Assembly (NCBI GenBank): GCA_963971405.1
Contig: OZ020490.1
Location: forward strand, 22,841,464-22,905,463
Reading direction: 5' to 3'
Length of the DNA stretch: 64,000 nucleotides
Source of the DNA: Psococerastis gibbosa
Taxonomy: Eukaryota > Arthropoda > Insecta > Psocodea > Psocidae
Position numbers and translations under genes: made by a program. The notes under the pieces were generated by a model, which ran no database searches, was not told the origin of the DNA, and worked only from the letters and a program-made list of their open reading frames with translations. Of the stretch, positions 46,993-60,177 are shown piece after piece (positions within the stretch are counted from its first letter, which is position 1; each line of letters starts with the position of its first letter).

Positions 46993-47095
46993 AAAGAACC
47001 GGTGCGAGTGAACGCGTACGTGCTTTCTATTTATCAATTAGTGTAGGTACCAAAATAGATAATGAGAGTTCCTTGGTAAATAATTGGACGTAGAG
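46993..47095 (-). repeat. Repeat H, right-end fragment
   Basis: AAGAACCGGTGCGAGTGAAC through the inner TIR only. The Harbinger-like MITE at 47100 begins right after. Confidence 0.55.
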
Positions 47096-47099
47096 GTAA

Positions 47100-47251
47100 G
47101 GCGTCCACTGGTCAATTTTCCCGCCATTTGTGATTAAAAAGAGTCTGGTATCATATTATAACTTAATTTATAGTATCTACATAATAGTCTCCGTAAAACA
47201 AAATCTCAACTTTTTTTAATGACGGGAAAATTGACCAGTGGAACACACGCC
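47100..47251. mobile_element. Harbinger-like MITE
   Basis: GGCGTCCACTGGTCAATTTT at the left, inverse at the right; flanks TAA/TCA. The interior (ATATTATAACTTAATTTAT) is shared with 47827-47990 and 29225-29378. Confidence 0.7.
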
Positions 47252-47826
47252 TCACAGGCTGATTTCCGGGCTGATATTGAACTATGTTAAATAATTACAA
47301 AAAGAGGCAAGAATTTTTTGTCAGAAGTATTACACATTTTCTAAATAGGACGTAGACAGTGCTTGTTATAAAGAAAGAACACCACATACAATTTTCCTTC
47401 ATGTTTGCTTAAGGCAAAAACATCAAATTCCAAAAGATATAAAAAAACAAGGTGAAAACAAGGTGCTCCGCGCGATAGCACCATGTCTTATTCTTCAGCT
47501 ATGTTTGTATAGGTAAAAAAACAATCTGGATTGTTTACAAAGCAGCCACCTCCGACATTTCCAGCCACACCTAAGCTAAGCATGGGTGTTTCAATTGTTT
47601 GGGAAATATTTTTAGATTTTTTAGAAATCTGTCGAGATGAAGTAAAGGGGTGTACGTGATGTAATTCGAGTCTGTAGACTTCCCCCTTCCCACCCCTCCA
47701 TCTCCCTCCCCTATACTCCCCATTACTCCGCTTCCATCTTCAGAGAGCTCTCAATCGAATCTTGTATCGTGTATTTGAATTTACATGGTGTTTTCTCGCT
47801 TGTTTTCACACATTTAATTTTAATAC

Positions 47827-47990
47827 GGCGGCTATTCCACTTGTCAATATTCCATCATTTATGCATCAATACCATATTATAACTTAATTTATATAGATAA
47901 GTTATAAGTATCTTTATAATAGTCTCACTAAAACAAAAATCTCATCAATTATTGATGCACAAATGACGGAATATTGACAAGTGGAATAGA
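47827..47990. mobile_element. Harbinger-like MITE, right terminus eroded
   Basis: Left end GGCGGCTATTCCACTTGTCA; the right side retains TTGACAAGTGGAATA but lacks the final GCCGCC. The subterminal ATTCCATCATTTATGCATC pairs with GATGCACAAATGACGGAAT. Confidence 0.65.
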
Positions 47991-48689
47991 AACTTAATTT
48001 CTAAATCTTTCTTAAATTTCTTTATTTTTTTATTTTTTATTTTTTAAAGCGCGGGTCCCTGTTGGGAATTTGCGCTAGGAAATTGGGAATGTTTACCGAT
48101 TATTTAGTGGTAAATTTCTTTATCCAACGCACAAAAACTAGAAATTGAGGATGATAAAATTGGGGACCCTTTTGGGAACTAGGTAGCTTGCAGTCCGGCT
48201 CAGTTACTTTTTGCTTTACCTCTCAACTCCCACCCCATTCATGTTAGTACTATACATAGCGCCGCTGCTACATAGCTCTCGACACGACGATTCATTAGAC
48301 ACCAATGACGACGGTCACCAATAACTCGAATATCTCATTTTTTTTAAATCTTTCAAAATGTAGACCGCCGTTTTGGTAAAATGGCCGCCATATTGAACCT
48401 ACATTGAAATTTGAGGTGGGTCTCCATCTTAGAAACTTCTTTAGGGTCCAAGGAACATGTGTGCCAAAGGAAACCTTTTGTTCACTAAACGCCGTATAAT
48501 TTTGCCTAGCGAGCCGACTAAATATCTGTGTTCAATGGCGTAGCCAGATTATTTTTGGGTCCGGATTTCATGCAACGTCAATATGCAACAGTTTGACAAA
48601 CTTGCGAGTACCACGAATGACACAAATGCCTCATATAAATTTAATTGAATGCAACCTTGTCCTATGAATTTTTAAAAATTTGGCCTTTT

Positions 48690-48990
48690 TTGGAGTACTG
48701 TGAGGGTGAAACCCCCCAAAATTGTCCCGAGTTATGATTTTTGTGAACCTACACACCAAATTTCATCCAAATCTACCGAGTAGTTCGCCCACAAATCGAA
48801 AGACAGACAGACAGACATTTCGTAAAAATCACTTTTTTTGGTTCCTGGGACCTCAAAACTAAATAATTTCGACTTTCAGACCATGCTATATTTTTTGTGA
48901 TAGGGCAAAGGGTTCGACTTTGGAGGGTGGAAACGTGGGGAGGTGCGCCCAAAGCTTTGCTTACACTACGTAGAAATAGGAAAGAAATAG
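48690..48990 (-). repeat. Repeat H, left-half fragment
   Basis: Has GTCCCGAGTTATGATTTTTG, the AGACAGACAGACAG tract and GTTCCTGGGACCTCAAAAC, ending near ACACTACGTAGAAATAGGAA. Confidence 0.65.
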
Positions 48991-48999
48991 TGATGTCGA

Positions 49000-50090
49000 A
49001 AATTTGGATTTTCGTAAAGGGATTAATGATTTACATGTCATTAAGGTTAGTTCTCAGTCTTACTTACACTCTTCTTAACCATGCACGCGCAAGCCTATGA
49101 CGACAATAATTAGCACTTGAAGTAATAAATCCGTCAAACGAGAGCGACATTTAATAATAAAACTGTCAAAAGATAGCGTAAAAACAGCTCAAACCAATTA
49201 CAAAATGGAAGTCTCGCACGTCAACGCAATTGATAAAATCAGACCGCCCCAGTAGGCTGTCAATTGTTTGTCAATGCAAAAAAAATGGCCGATATGCATA
49301 CGGGTATATGTGATTTCATGGCCACTAAATGAACTGTATCTTGCGACAGCATAAATATTAGCCTATGAGAGGTAACTCAAATCGTTATCGAAAGATATGA
49401 GAGTTTGAGGACAATCGAACACCGACAAATCCATCATTTGCTATCTGACGTCGGCTGGAGCTTTGAGGTTGCGGCCAGGCAGGGCGCCCTCACCTGCGCG
49501 TAAGGGCTATTGGGCGCTAAAAGGCGGTAAGGTGGTACCCATCGGAGATTACTTTTTACCAGTGGCGTAAAGTTTTAGAGTGATGGCGGGGGCATAACTA
49601 AGTAGACCTTATGACGTATAAAGTACTTTATTATATTCTCACTTTGTATATAATATTGAAAAAACTTAATACAATTATTTATGTATTATTTTATTTTACT
49701 TTCGCCGCGAGGACTTTGCTAGGCCTTTGTGTTGTGTAGTAGCTATAGTAGTCTAGCAGAAAACCAGGCTCGACATTTACACTCAAAATATCAAAAATAT
49801 GTAAATCCTACCTAACAATAGGCTACACATTATTCTTTTTCCAATGAAAATTACGGCTGATTTGAGACCTATTTGTTGCTTCGAGTTTCACATTTTCAGG
49901 GGAGTGTTCATGAAGCTAACAAGGGGACAGCTTGGCCTAATGTAGTGCATCAAGACACTATTTTGCTCCTTTTTTGCACCCTATATGCAGTTTTATTAAT
50001 AAGTCTTCGTCTGTGAACTCAAATATTTTTTGCTGGCACTATTTCGCACCAATACCAAAAAAAAATCCCCTGGGGTGACCACCGGCCCCC
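49000..50090. other. Intron 1 stretch with a lone hAT-like terminus
   Basis: CAGTGGCGTAAAGTTTTAGA starts at 49560; no inverted partner was found. Otherwise no features. Confidence 0.35.
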
Positions 50091-50093
50091 ATA

Positions 50094-50420
50094 TTTTGAG
50101 TAATTTATAATATAAAGTATCTATTTAATATTAATTTATAAATATATTACTCAAAATGCTTAAAACTCCAATCTTTCAGACCTATTTTTTCAAAATTTTC
50201 CTTCGGGGGAGACCCCGGGCCCCCCTCAGTGGTAGGTTTATTCGTCTGTAAAACCTCAACTGTACTGCTTGCAAAATGCGTAAAACCTCCTTAATTTGGG
50301 CTTATTCATCAATTTTTTTCTCCGGGGGGGGGCCCCAGACCCCCCTTTCTCCAGGATAAAATATTCGTAAAACCTGACTTGCCATTGCAATTATAAGTTT
50401 TTATTCTCCGGGGATGGGGG
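50094..50420. repeat. Copy of the C-rich element in the 433-bp array
   Basis: AAAATGCTTAAAAC, TTTCAGACCTATTTTTTCAA, GGGGGAGACCCCGGG and CCCTCAGTGGTAGGTTTATT match 35410-35520. Similar C-rich motifs also occur at 125-399. Confidence 0.6.
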
Positions 50421-50429
50421 GCTGTTTCC

Positions 50430-51440
50430 GGCTGTAACATGAAGAAGAAGAAGAATATTTTTCAAAAATAGGTCCTCCCCTCTTAATGAAAACATATTTG
50501 AAGCATTGTCTATAGGTACTCTCATAATTAAGGCACCGTTATACGTATGTATAATGTACAATAGCTACAGCGCGCTGTAGACCTAATTGTATGAGGGAAT
50601 TTGTAACACGCAGCCAGCGCAGCTACCCTATCTGATATATTAAAAGGTGGTAAGCTGTTGCGACAGACTGTAAGGATCTCACTGTGGTTTCAAGTGCTGG
50701 GAAAAGTAATATACTGTACTCTACAAAGAAGCTTTTATTTTCATTCTGAATCCAAAAAACCGTATCATAACGTAGAGGGTTTATCAAGGGCTTCGTAACT
50801 AGACCCAGAGAGCTGTGCACAGGTTTCCGGGGGTCTGCCTTGCAAAAAGACAGGACCTTTTCCAAAAACACAATGACAAGAGCGTTCACCTTACAGGTCC
50901 CGTTAACCGCTGTAGGTTACTTTTAAAAAGATCCCCTTTGCTCGTTTGTGAAACCAACAACAGACTACCGACTTAAAAGAAAATGACACTAAAGATTTTC
51001 GGATTTGCAATAAGCCAGGAAAACAGCAAGGGAAATCCTTTCTTATATATTTTGTTAGGAAAGTTATAAAAAGAGGAAACGTAGTTAGAGCATTTTCATT
51101 CTCTTGGGAAATTTCAATTTGCCCATTTTTACTGAAGTTTATGGTGGATTTCATGGCTGACTTTCCAATTATTTACAACATTATTTTGTGAAAGTTAATA
51201 CCCTCCAACTAGGGCTACTTTGATTAACTACCCAACACAAAGTCGGTTTTTCAGAGTCTATTTGCTACAATTGAAGGTGACTGTGGATTGAGGATCTACC
51301 TAGGTATACAGTGTGATTGCATGAATAAATAAAAGCTGGTAAAGCTTAGCCTTATCAGCGCAATCTTACAACAAAGAATGTGGGTGTGGTGGGTCAATTT
51401 TACTTCAAATTTGATTTGAGATTTTTGTTTTACTCCATGA
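50430..51440. other. Intron 1 stretch without recognised content
   Basis: Two minus-strand frames (83 and 88 codons) show no known domain and lack conservation evidence. Confidence 0.35.
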
Positions 51441-51448
51441 CATTCTCC

Positions 51449-52170
51449 ATTGTCCATCTGACGTCACTGGAGGTGAGGTAAATTCTAGATAGGTCAGACC
51501 AACACATTAACACACAGCAATATTGGCAGGGCACGTAATGCGTTTGAGCGTGAATTTTCATTTTTTCAAAAAAACATTTTTTTGTACGAAACCAAATACT
51601 TTTCTGGGAACGCAACCTGTCCGATTTCGTTCCTCAATTTAACACCTAAAACATACCTGAAGGTAGAAATCATCGATAGAAAGGTTTCGCAGAAAAATTA
51701 TTTTTAGTCATTTTTCATTAAAATTTAGTTATTCTTATTTTTTTTTACCCCTAGAAGCAAGCTATCAAGGGGCAAGCGACACACCGCATTTTATCATTAA
51801 TAACAACTACAATATATGTGAATTTAAAAGAAATCGTTGGAGCCGTTTTTGAGAAATAATTTTATTAGACGTTTTTTTTTGGAGTTTTTTGAGAATAAAC
51901 CCCCCCCCCCAAATAGAGTTAGCCCCAAATAAAAAAAAAATCCCGAGGTATGATTTTTGTGAACCTACATGCCGAATTTCATCAAAATCGACTGTGTAGT
52001 TTGCCCGGAAATCGACGCACAGACAGACAGAACGACAGACAGATATTTCGTAAAAACCACTTTTTGGGGTTCCTGGGACCTTAAAACGTGTAAATCCGTT
52101 AAAATCTCGGAATCGAAAATTTCGACCGTCACAAAGCTTTCCATATACTACGTATAAATTGGAAAGCAAT
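51449..52170 (-). repeat. Repeat H copy lacking the right terminus
   Basis: Contains TGACGTCA (51459-51466), the intact site CTACAATATATGTGAATTT used as empty-site reference, and an ACAGACAGACAG tract. Ends about 590 bp upstream of Pitx exon 2. Confidence 0.75.
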
Positions 52171-52263
52171 AATGCAACATTGATGATTTTCCGTCAATGA
52201 CAAAATAAAATTTGAAGTAAAAGTGACTTGATATGGAATCGCCCGCCTTATCATTTTATTTTT

Positions 52264-52360
52264 GCTTTCCTATTTATGCGTGATATAAGGAAAGCTTTGT
52301 TATTGTCGAAATGTTCAATTTCAACAAATTTACACTTTTGGAGGTCGATGCTAAAACATA
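52264..52360 (+). repeat. Repeat H, left-end fragment
   Basis: GCTTTCCTATTTATGCGTGA, TATAAGGAAAGCTTTG and TTTACACTTTTGGAGGTC. It lies inverted to the copy at 51449-52170. Confidence 0.55.
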
Positions 52361-52642
52361 TAAATTGAAAAGAAATGTCGTAATGATGTTCATTACTGAC
52401 AAAGTCAACCTACAGCCCTTTCCATTCTATTGGTTTCACCTGTTTTGTCTCATTTAGTGAGACAAAACTTCTTTGAGTCGCTCACTGGACAGGGACCATC
52501 TAAAACAGTTTGGAATCGGACGATGCCCCAGAAAGGTGTATATCGTGGATTCGAATCCCGCCAAGTTCAGTTTTCCCTACATTCTCAAATTTCGATTAAG
52601 GAACCGAACCACCGCTCTCAGATGATTAGTTTAAAACATTAA

Positions 52643-53700
<1,058 letters not shown>

Positions 53701-53719
53701 CCCGGTGATGCAATGTACC

Positions 53720-53990
53720 AGTCCCCCTCTGCCGGCCGCCATACCAAGTTGAATCCAGCGGACCAGAGCAGGTTCAAAGCTGCAGATAACTTGGACGTGT
53801 GCACAGTGCCGGTAGGGAAACATGGTAGGACTTGTCCTGGTCACCTCCGAACTAATCGTGTGACTGTGTTTCCCAAGTGGTTCGGAATCCACTTTAATCA
53901 GGAGGTCCACTGTCTTATGGGCTGGCATAGGACAGTCAAGTCGGGGTCGCTCTATGGGCCCAAATATGAGGCCTAAGTCGTTATTAACCC
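53720..53990 (+). repeat. Dispersed repeat of unknown class (copy 2)
   Basis: Second copy of the repeat at 2110-2470, in opposite orientation, directly following the 138-bp minisatellite. A frame from 53713 reads KLNPADQSRFKAADNLDVCT and FPKWFGIHFNQEVHCLMG. Confidence 0.6.
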
Positions 53991-54660
53991 GACGAATACT
54001 ACTACTACTACCAGTCCCCCTGGAAGGGGAAGTTGACCTTAAGTTATAAATATTTGGTACATCCAAGTAGTAGAGGACTATTTCATACATAATACTGTAA
54101 GGATTGTTTTTGTTTTGGTGCACCTACTTTTCCTTGAAACTGATGGTGACGGAGGAACAGAAATGTATCAAATTATATAATGAAAATAGCAGAAATCAAA
54201 CATACCTTACAATATGGCGTGCGAAATAGTACTCGAGTATGGTACCTACTTGAATAGAGCAAAATCAAATCTGTATAACTTATAACTTACATATTAAATT
54301 TAAATCATATATAAATGCATAGTATTTTAGTGGGATTCAAGGGTGTCCAATATATTGTCTATAGGTAGCTTCCTCTTAAAGAGGAGGGAAGTTATATTTA
54401 TAGCTGACAAATTTTAAACATAAACTCAAGTCAACTGATGCCTAGGGTGAGTCGCCCTCCTGGGTTAGATAACACATCAGTCGCAGTCTTTAATTTCCTG
54501 TACGTTTATGATTATGCAACCATGCACACGGCCCATGTACAGGAATTTTTGCTTTTCTATTTGTACGTATTTTAGGAAAGGATTTGGATTTTAAATGTAG
54601 CCTAGGTCCCCAAAATTCCTATCTCCTGTTTTTTTTTTTTTTTTTGCTAACTAAAAACTA

Positions 54661-55723
54661 GGGGGAGAAGATGTGGGAAATCCTAGAGGAATTTGGCATC
54701 CCAAAAAAACTACGCACAGTGGCGAAAATCTATGTCGACGGATCACGAGCTAGGATCAAGGTGGATGGCAAGCTCTCAGACCCCTTCGAAGTACTCACGG
54801 GAGTAAAACAAGGAGATGGCCTATCACCATTATTATTCAACCTGGTCCTAGAAAAGGCGGTAAGACGCGCTATACAAACACCGGGCGGGATCGACATGGG
54901 AGTAAAGATTAAATTTCTCGGGTATGCTGACGATCTGAACGTCATGGCAGAGGCAAAAGAAGAAGCCGAGACCACAGTGAAAGCCCTTGAAGAAGAAGCT
55001 CTGAAGCTAGGTCTAAAAATAAACGTTGAAAAAACCAAGTACCTATTAGTGGGAAGAGACCAAGATACCTGCACAGGTCGCTTTGAAAGAGTGCAAGATT
55101 TCAAATACCTTGGGTCCATGATCACGTCCGACAACAAGATCAGTCAAGACGTTCTTAACAGAATTAAATCAGCCAATGTAGCTTTCTTCCAAACAAGAGC
55201 ACTATTCTCGACTCGGATTCTATCATGGACAACAAAGATCAGGCTTTACAAGACGCTAATCCTACCTGTCCTTATATATGGTGGTGAAGCATGGGCCCTG
55301 ACAAAGAAAGAATCAAGAGCGTTGGCTGTTTTCGAGAACAAGATGTTACGGAGAATATTCGGAAGAGTTTTTGAAAACAACAGTTGGAGAATCCGAACGA
55401 ACGAAGAAATCCACCAACTCTTCGGCTCGCCAGACGTCACACAAATACTACGAAGCAGAAGGCTCCAGTGGATGGGACACGTCGTCCGTATGCCAGCGGA
55501 TAGAACAGCACAAGCAGTATGGATGGCATGTCCCAACAGAAGAAGACCTTTGGGGCGTCCGAGACGACGCTATGGCGACCAGCTAAACGAAGATATGCAG
55601 GAAGTTGGCCTTCGGGCCGATAATTGGTGTGATCTGGCGAAGGACAGGATCCGGTGGCGTGGTGTTGTGAATGCGGCCAAAAGTCCCCCAGGGCTGACAG
55701 CGCCAACTTAAGTCAAGTAAGTC
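54661..55723 (+). mobile_element. 5'-truncated non-LTR retrotransposon with 12-bp target-site duplication
   Basis: AACTAAAAACTA is present immediately before (54649-54660) and after (55724-55735) this block, and the element ends in a short AAGT-type repeat tail. A perfect duplication, a clean 5' truncation and an uninterrupted coding frame all indicate a recent insertion by target-primed reverse transcription. The landing site is inside a copy of repeat H, whose two halves flank it (54551-54660 and 55724-56010). Confidence 0.85.
54671..55711 (+). CDS. Reverse transcriptase C-terminal half, intact 346-codon frame
   Basis: The frame begins within the RT palm, so the ATG is not the native start. 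Visible motifs: GVKQGDGLSPLLFNLVLE (residues 44-61), FLGYADDLNVMA (YADD at 85-88), LKINVEKTKYL, FKYLGSMITSDN, a KTLILPVLIYGGEAWAL connection block, RRLQWMGHVVRMP, RRPLGRPRRR and a terminal IRWRGVVNAAKSPPGL. Upstream catalytic motif A is missing, so the product cannot be an active polymerase by itself. This C-terminal layout is common in arthropod LINEs; I am unsure of the clade. Being sense-oriented in a Pitx intron, it could be co-transcribed. Confidence 0.85.
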   Translation: MWEILEEFGIPKKLRTVAKIYVDGSRARIKVDGKLSDPFEVLTGVKQGDGLSPLLFNLVLEKAVRRAIQTPGGIDMGVKIKFLGYADDLNVMAEAKEEAETTVKALEEEALKLGLKINVEKTKYLLVGRDQDTCTGRFERVQDFKYLGSMITSDNKISQDVLNRIKSANVAFFQTRALFSTRILSWTTKIRLYKTLILPVLIYGGEAWALTKKESRALAVFENKMLRRIFGRVFENNSWRIRTNEEIHQLFGSPDVTQILRSRRLQWMGHVVRMPADRTAQAVWMACPNRRRPLGRPRRRYGDQLNEDMQEVGLRADNWCDLAKDRIRWRGVVNAAKSPPGLTAPT

Positions 55724-56029
55724 AACTAAAAACTAACAAAAATGGCTAAGAAAATTATTTCTCAACAACGGCTTCACCAATAGGTCGCTTTCTCTCTGAT
55801 AATTTTGGGAGTGAAAAAATAAAAAGGACTCAATTTTCATGAAAAATTAATTAAAAACAATTTTTCTGCGGATCCTTTCAATCGATGCTTTCTTTCTTCA
55901 GGTATGTTTTACGTGTTAAGTGGAGTAACCAAACCGAACAGGTTGCTTTCTCAAACAATGATTTGCTTTTGTACAAAAAATTATTTTTTGAAGAAATAAT
56001 CGATATCCCCCTTATATATTTTATCCTCA

Positions 56030-56168
56030 ATTTAATTTCAACCATTCATCAATAATACAATGTTATTGTTTTGTTTTTTAAGGGTTAGCATGAAAACAAG
56101 ATTTACAGTCTTATTGTTCGCCTGTTGTCTATTTTCAATAAAGTCGTTTTTCATTCATTCATTCATAC
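56030..56168 (+). repeat. Possible LINE 3' UTR fragment with CATT tail
   Basis: TCAATAAAGTCGTTTTTCATTCATTCATTCAT ends in a tetranucleotide tail (32 nt in genome). AATAAA precedes it. No RT remnant is attached. Confidence 0.35.
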
Positions 56169-56956
56169 CCCAGTGCATTGCATATCCAGCAATTATTACT
56201 GTGTTATATATTATATAGGCCCTCCTATTCAAGACCATGCAATCGTCCTGTCGATTCCTTGAGTGATGCAATAGTTCCCCAATGCTCTAAAATGGGGGGA
56301 GGGAGTGGCAATAGACCAAATTAATTTTTAACTAGCCTACCTATTACATTACATGCCTTCTACACACAGTACGTTAAACAGTATACATACTGTAATAATG
56401 CAATCCTGCCGAATAATTTGAGGAGTAGGGGGATTTAGGGGGGATTTGAGAGTAAAAAGGAGCCAAGTTCCCCCAAGCTCATGGTGATTGGTTGCATGTT
56501 GCGTCAATATTCAAAACACTTTCACGTCAACTAAGGATTTCCGTGATGGCGGATCATTACCTCCCTCCCGCAGCCCCCCTCCTGTCTTTCCCCTCATTCT
56601 ATTTTAATGGAGCAGGTTAAATTCGCTGATTACGTAGTCTGATAATGGTACATTTTGTCCAACCTTGAACCTTCGTTTTGAAAAACCTTGATTATTACTT
56701 CTCGCGTCATAAATAATTTGAAATTGAGAATGGCAGCCCAGAATGCAGAACCAGATAATTAGTAATGCAGAAATGCTGAAAGTAGGCTTTAGATAAAAAA
56801 TTAATTGTAGCCAATCGGTGTTGTAAACGGGTACATGTCATGCATCAAAATGTAGAGAAATTACAATTTTACGATCGCGATATTTCATGAGATGATCGCT
56901 TTGTACACTTGTAAAGCTCTGTAAAGTCTCTTAATTTCTGGTTCGGTGACACATTA

Positions 56957-57098
56957 GGCGGGGTTTCCACATACGTCAATGGTCAATGAGAAATATGAAA
57001 TTGACGTTTTAGCAGACATTAAAGACATACTAAAAATGTCTGCTACCACGTCAAAACCATATTTCTCATTGACCATTGACGTATGTGGAAACCCCGCC
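56957..57098. mobile_element. Harbinger-like foldback MITE
   Basis: Ends GGCGGGGTTTCCACATACGT and inverse, with a GTCTGCTACCACGTC interior. It is close kin of 4441-4603. The flanking trinucleotides (TTA/ATA) no longer match. Confidence 0.75.
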
Positions 57099-57316
57099 AT
57101 ACTAGAGTATTGATCGCCCAACACAGGAGAGGAACTTAGATGGGTTATTGTATGCGAAACTGTTTGAATATGAGAATAGTAATTGGAAATGCGAACAATA
57201 ATTGCATCCTGACATTATGGACGACTTAATCCATGACAAGATTACCTGCACAACCGGATATGTACATTAATCTGTCACCCAACAGTAATTCCGAATCTGG
57301 AATTTCTGTACTAACA

Positions 57317-58180
57317 AATAAATTAGGGTCACTTTTATATACCAGTGGTCTGCGGTTTAAAGCGCTTCAATGTTGTTCGATTATTTGAAACTAAATAGGT
57401 TATGCGCAATGTCCACTATAATTATTTGATTTATTGACCTTTTAATTATTTAGCAGGATAATTATAATTCGAAATATAATTCGGGCTGACCTAACATAGC
57501 ATAATAACTCAATTCTATGTCTGTTTGTAAAACGTATGGTTAATAAATTAGGGTCAATTTTATATTGAGGTAACAGTGGTCAGTGGTTTAAAGCTATTCA
57601 ATGTTATTCACTTAATAGAAACAACCGCAGACAGAATAAATCTTACCACTAGACACATATTAAGCAGATGGTAGAACCAATGGACAGAATCGCACCTAAC
57701 TACCTATAAAAAACTTCACATCATAAAGCCTAAAATAGGCGAGTGGGAAACATCATCCCAGAGGTCGCGCCGCCTTGAAGTCTCGCTCGCGAGATTGCGC
57801 ATAGGACATACGCATCTATCTCATTCATACCTAATGAGCAAAGAACTACCACCCCAATGTAACCAGTGTGCTTGCCCACTTACTGTTGAACACATACTTG
57901 CAGATTGCCCCAACTATCAAACAGCCCGTGCAATGTACAACAGACAATCAACTCTCTCTCTCTAATCCTGGGAGACGACGTTAGTAATGTCGTCTCACTT
58001 TCAGCCTTTCTCCACCACACAGAGCTTCTAAAAGCGATATAACTACTAAGACAACTTAGAGTCTTGGCGCATACGCCACAAGCGTGGCCTCGCGCCCTTA
58101 AATTAAAAAAAAAAAAAAAAAATAGGCGACTAAAACATTATGCGCAATGTCTACTATATTTATTTGATCTACTGACCTTT
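57317..58180 (+). repeat. ~224-bp tandem duplication, second unit split by a LINE
   Basis: AATAAATTAGGGTCA starts both units (57317, 57541). The end of unit 2 (GCGCAATGTCTACTATA-like) resumes at 58142 after the LINE remnant. Confidence 0.65.
57640..58125 (+). mobile_element. LINE 3' remnant with RNase H-side Cys-rich region and poly(A)
   Basis: A mildly disrupted frame reads RSRRLEVSLARLRIGHTHLS, then LMSKELPPQCNQC and TVEHILADCPNY, the short Cys/His segment found after RNase H in many I/Jockey-type elements. It ends with a poly(A) of about 18 at 58108-58125. In-frame stops appear after the ARAMYNRQST segment. It has inserted into the second unit of a short tandem duplication (57317-57540 / 57541-58180). 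Confidence 0.65.
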
Positions 58181-58184
58181 CAAT

Positions 58185-60170
58185 TATCCAAAAGGACCAA
58201 AACCATTATAATTACCATCGGACACTGATTTTAAATTGCATAAAATAGTGAAATGTCAGGTTGACAGCACCCATCTATACTATTGGTGAATGAAGGCAGA
58301 TTTCAAAATATTTTGTTTTGACCAACATTCTAGGTTCTGTCAACCCCATCAGTTTCCCATTCCATTAATTTCCCTTCTGTCTCGCTATACTGGTATATCT
58401 GCAAAAGTTCGTATTTGCTAGACCTCGCAAGCGCCAAAAGTGAATTTTCATATTGTATGTAAGCAAACAAGACTTAAGGGAGAGACTATTTTGTAAACAA
58501 ATGATGAAAGTGTCATTTTGACGTATTTTAATTAATTCCTTGTTCCACAGTCGCAAAGATATAAAATTGGATATGAAAATGTAGCCCATTAAAAGTATAT
58601 GCAGACAATTCACCCAACTGATTTACTACTTCTCTGCAATAACGGTATTTTGCACTTTAGCGCGATTTCTGCCTAGAACCATCAATTGAAGGACACTTCA
58701 GAAGAGACCTTTAGTCGTCAACCATAAAGTACCTGTTAGGAAAAAAATGACGTAGTAACATGATACCCCATAGAGGTATCCTCTTTTATGACCATCGCTA
58801 AATTTTTTGTGGTCAGCGAAGTACGACGCAATCGCACTTTTCATAACCTGGGGAAAGTAAGGTACCCGTTTTAGGGGTGTGTGGACTGCATCCATTTTCT
58901 ATAGTGGAAAAGTTTCCTTTTTATGTCAAGTCACCAGCCTTGAACTTCCATTTCATCTTTGAACTTCCAAGTCTCTAGCAAATGAGCCAGGGCCAGGGAT
59001 GATGGATCCAAACCATTTGAGAAGGGGGTACTGGGTAGTGGTGGGTCAAAATTGAATAAACTTGTTTAGTATCGATTAAATTATAACGTAATAAAATGAA
59101 CTTGCAAAAGACTTACGAAATGTTGGGTGGGCAGCTCGTCCCTGTCCCCTGTATCTATCCTTGACTTGTTCTTCTGTATAATCACAACAACGCAGGATGG
59201 TCAGGGGCGCAATGAGGGGGAAAACTCATGAAAATACTGGTACTAATATAAAATTTACAGGCGTATTTCAGGATAGGGATATTTTTAAGAAGGAAGCTTT
59301 TCAAAAATGCAGTTGTTTTACGAAATTGAAACTGTTATATTTTTAGCAACATTTTTGTCATTTGTAGTGCCTGGGGCCATAATCCAGGGATTTTGGGCTT
59401 ATTGAGTAAAGGCGGCACTGATAGTCTGACCAGTAATGAAAGAGATACTATTGCATGTATATAATCCAAAACAAACATACATACATATGAACATTGCTGA
59501 AATCAAAGAAATAGAGCGTTTCAAATCTTTTAATTTCTGGCCAGACAGCAGTGGAAAAGTATACAAGATTATTACAAGCCCATAAAGCATATACATACTT
59601 TATATTACTAATTTACGAACTTCCGCAAGCAGAACATTGTTCAATTCCAACAAACACGTTCAGTTTTGGCATCCTTTTGCTACGCCTGACTGACTTCGAC
59701 ACAAAATTGATGGACCAGCGGCAAAATACTGAATAGCGAGATATCACTTTCTGGGACTAAACTGGAGGCATTCGTAATTAGAGATAGTAATTTGAGTTGG
59801 GTGAAACACTTGATTCAGATTTGAATCCAGATCAATGGCGCACTGACAGCTAGGCTTTACCTCTCATTTCCCGGACAAAGCGGCTGCGTCACTCATGCAT
59901 TTTTCCCCGGATTACTCCATCACTGTACCTCTGTCCGCAAATGACAAAACATCGGCAGGTCGTTAGTGCATATTATGCATATACACAACCACCGTATGTA
60001 TAATAATTATAATTTAGGTCAAGCACATATCCAGGATTTATTTCGGGGTAGGACTTTCATGGCAAAAAATCCCTTTCGGCTCCAGCCGATCAGGTGCAAG
60101 GAGATTCCGGCGGTTTTTCCTTCCCTAATAAATGATAACTTATCGCATTATAAATACAAAGGCTTCCACG
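58185..60170. other. Intron 2 stretch without recognised content
   Basis: Short frames only. A 58.5-58.6 kb segment (TTAATTCCTTGTTCCACAGT) resembles 43.08 and 43.31 kb, hinting at another old repeat. Confidence 0.4.
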
Positions 60171-60177
60171 GCTGGAG

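Larger units (their letters stand above)
54551..56010 (+). repeat. Repeat H interrupted by the LINE at 54661-55723
   Basis: Left part begins TTTTCTATTTGTACGTATTT; right part has GGTATGTTTTACGTGTTAAG and GAACAGGTTGCTTTCTC, matching 22040-22390. Confidence 0.65.

Noticed and set aside
54730..55706. Minus-strand ORFs of 89-135 codons
   Set aside because: Antisense shadows of the LINE RT frame at 54671-55711.
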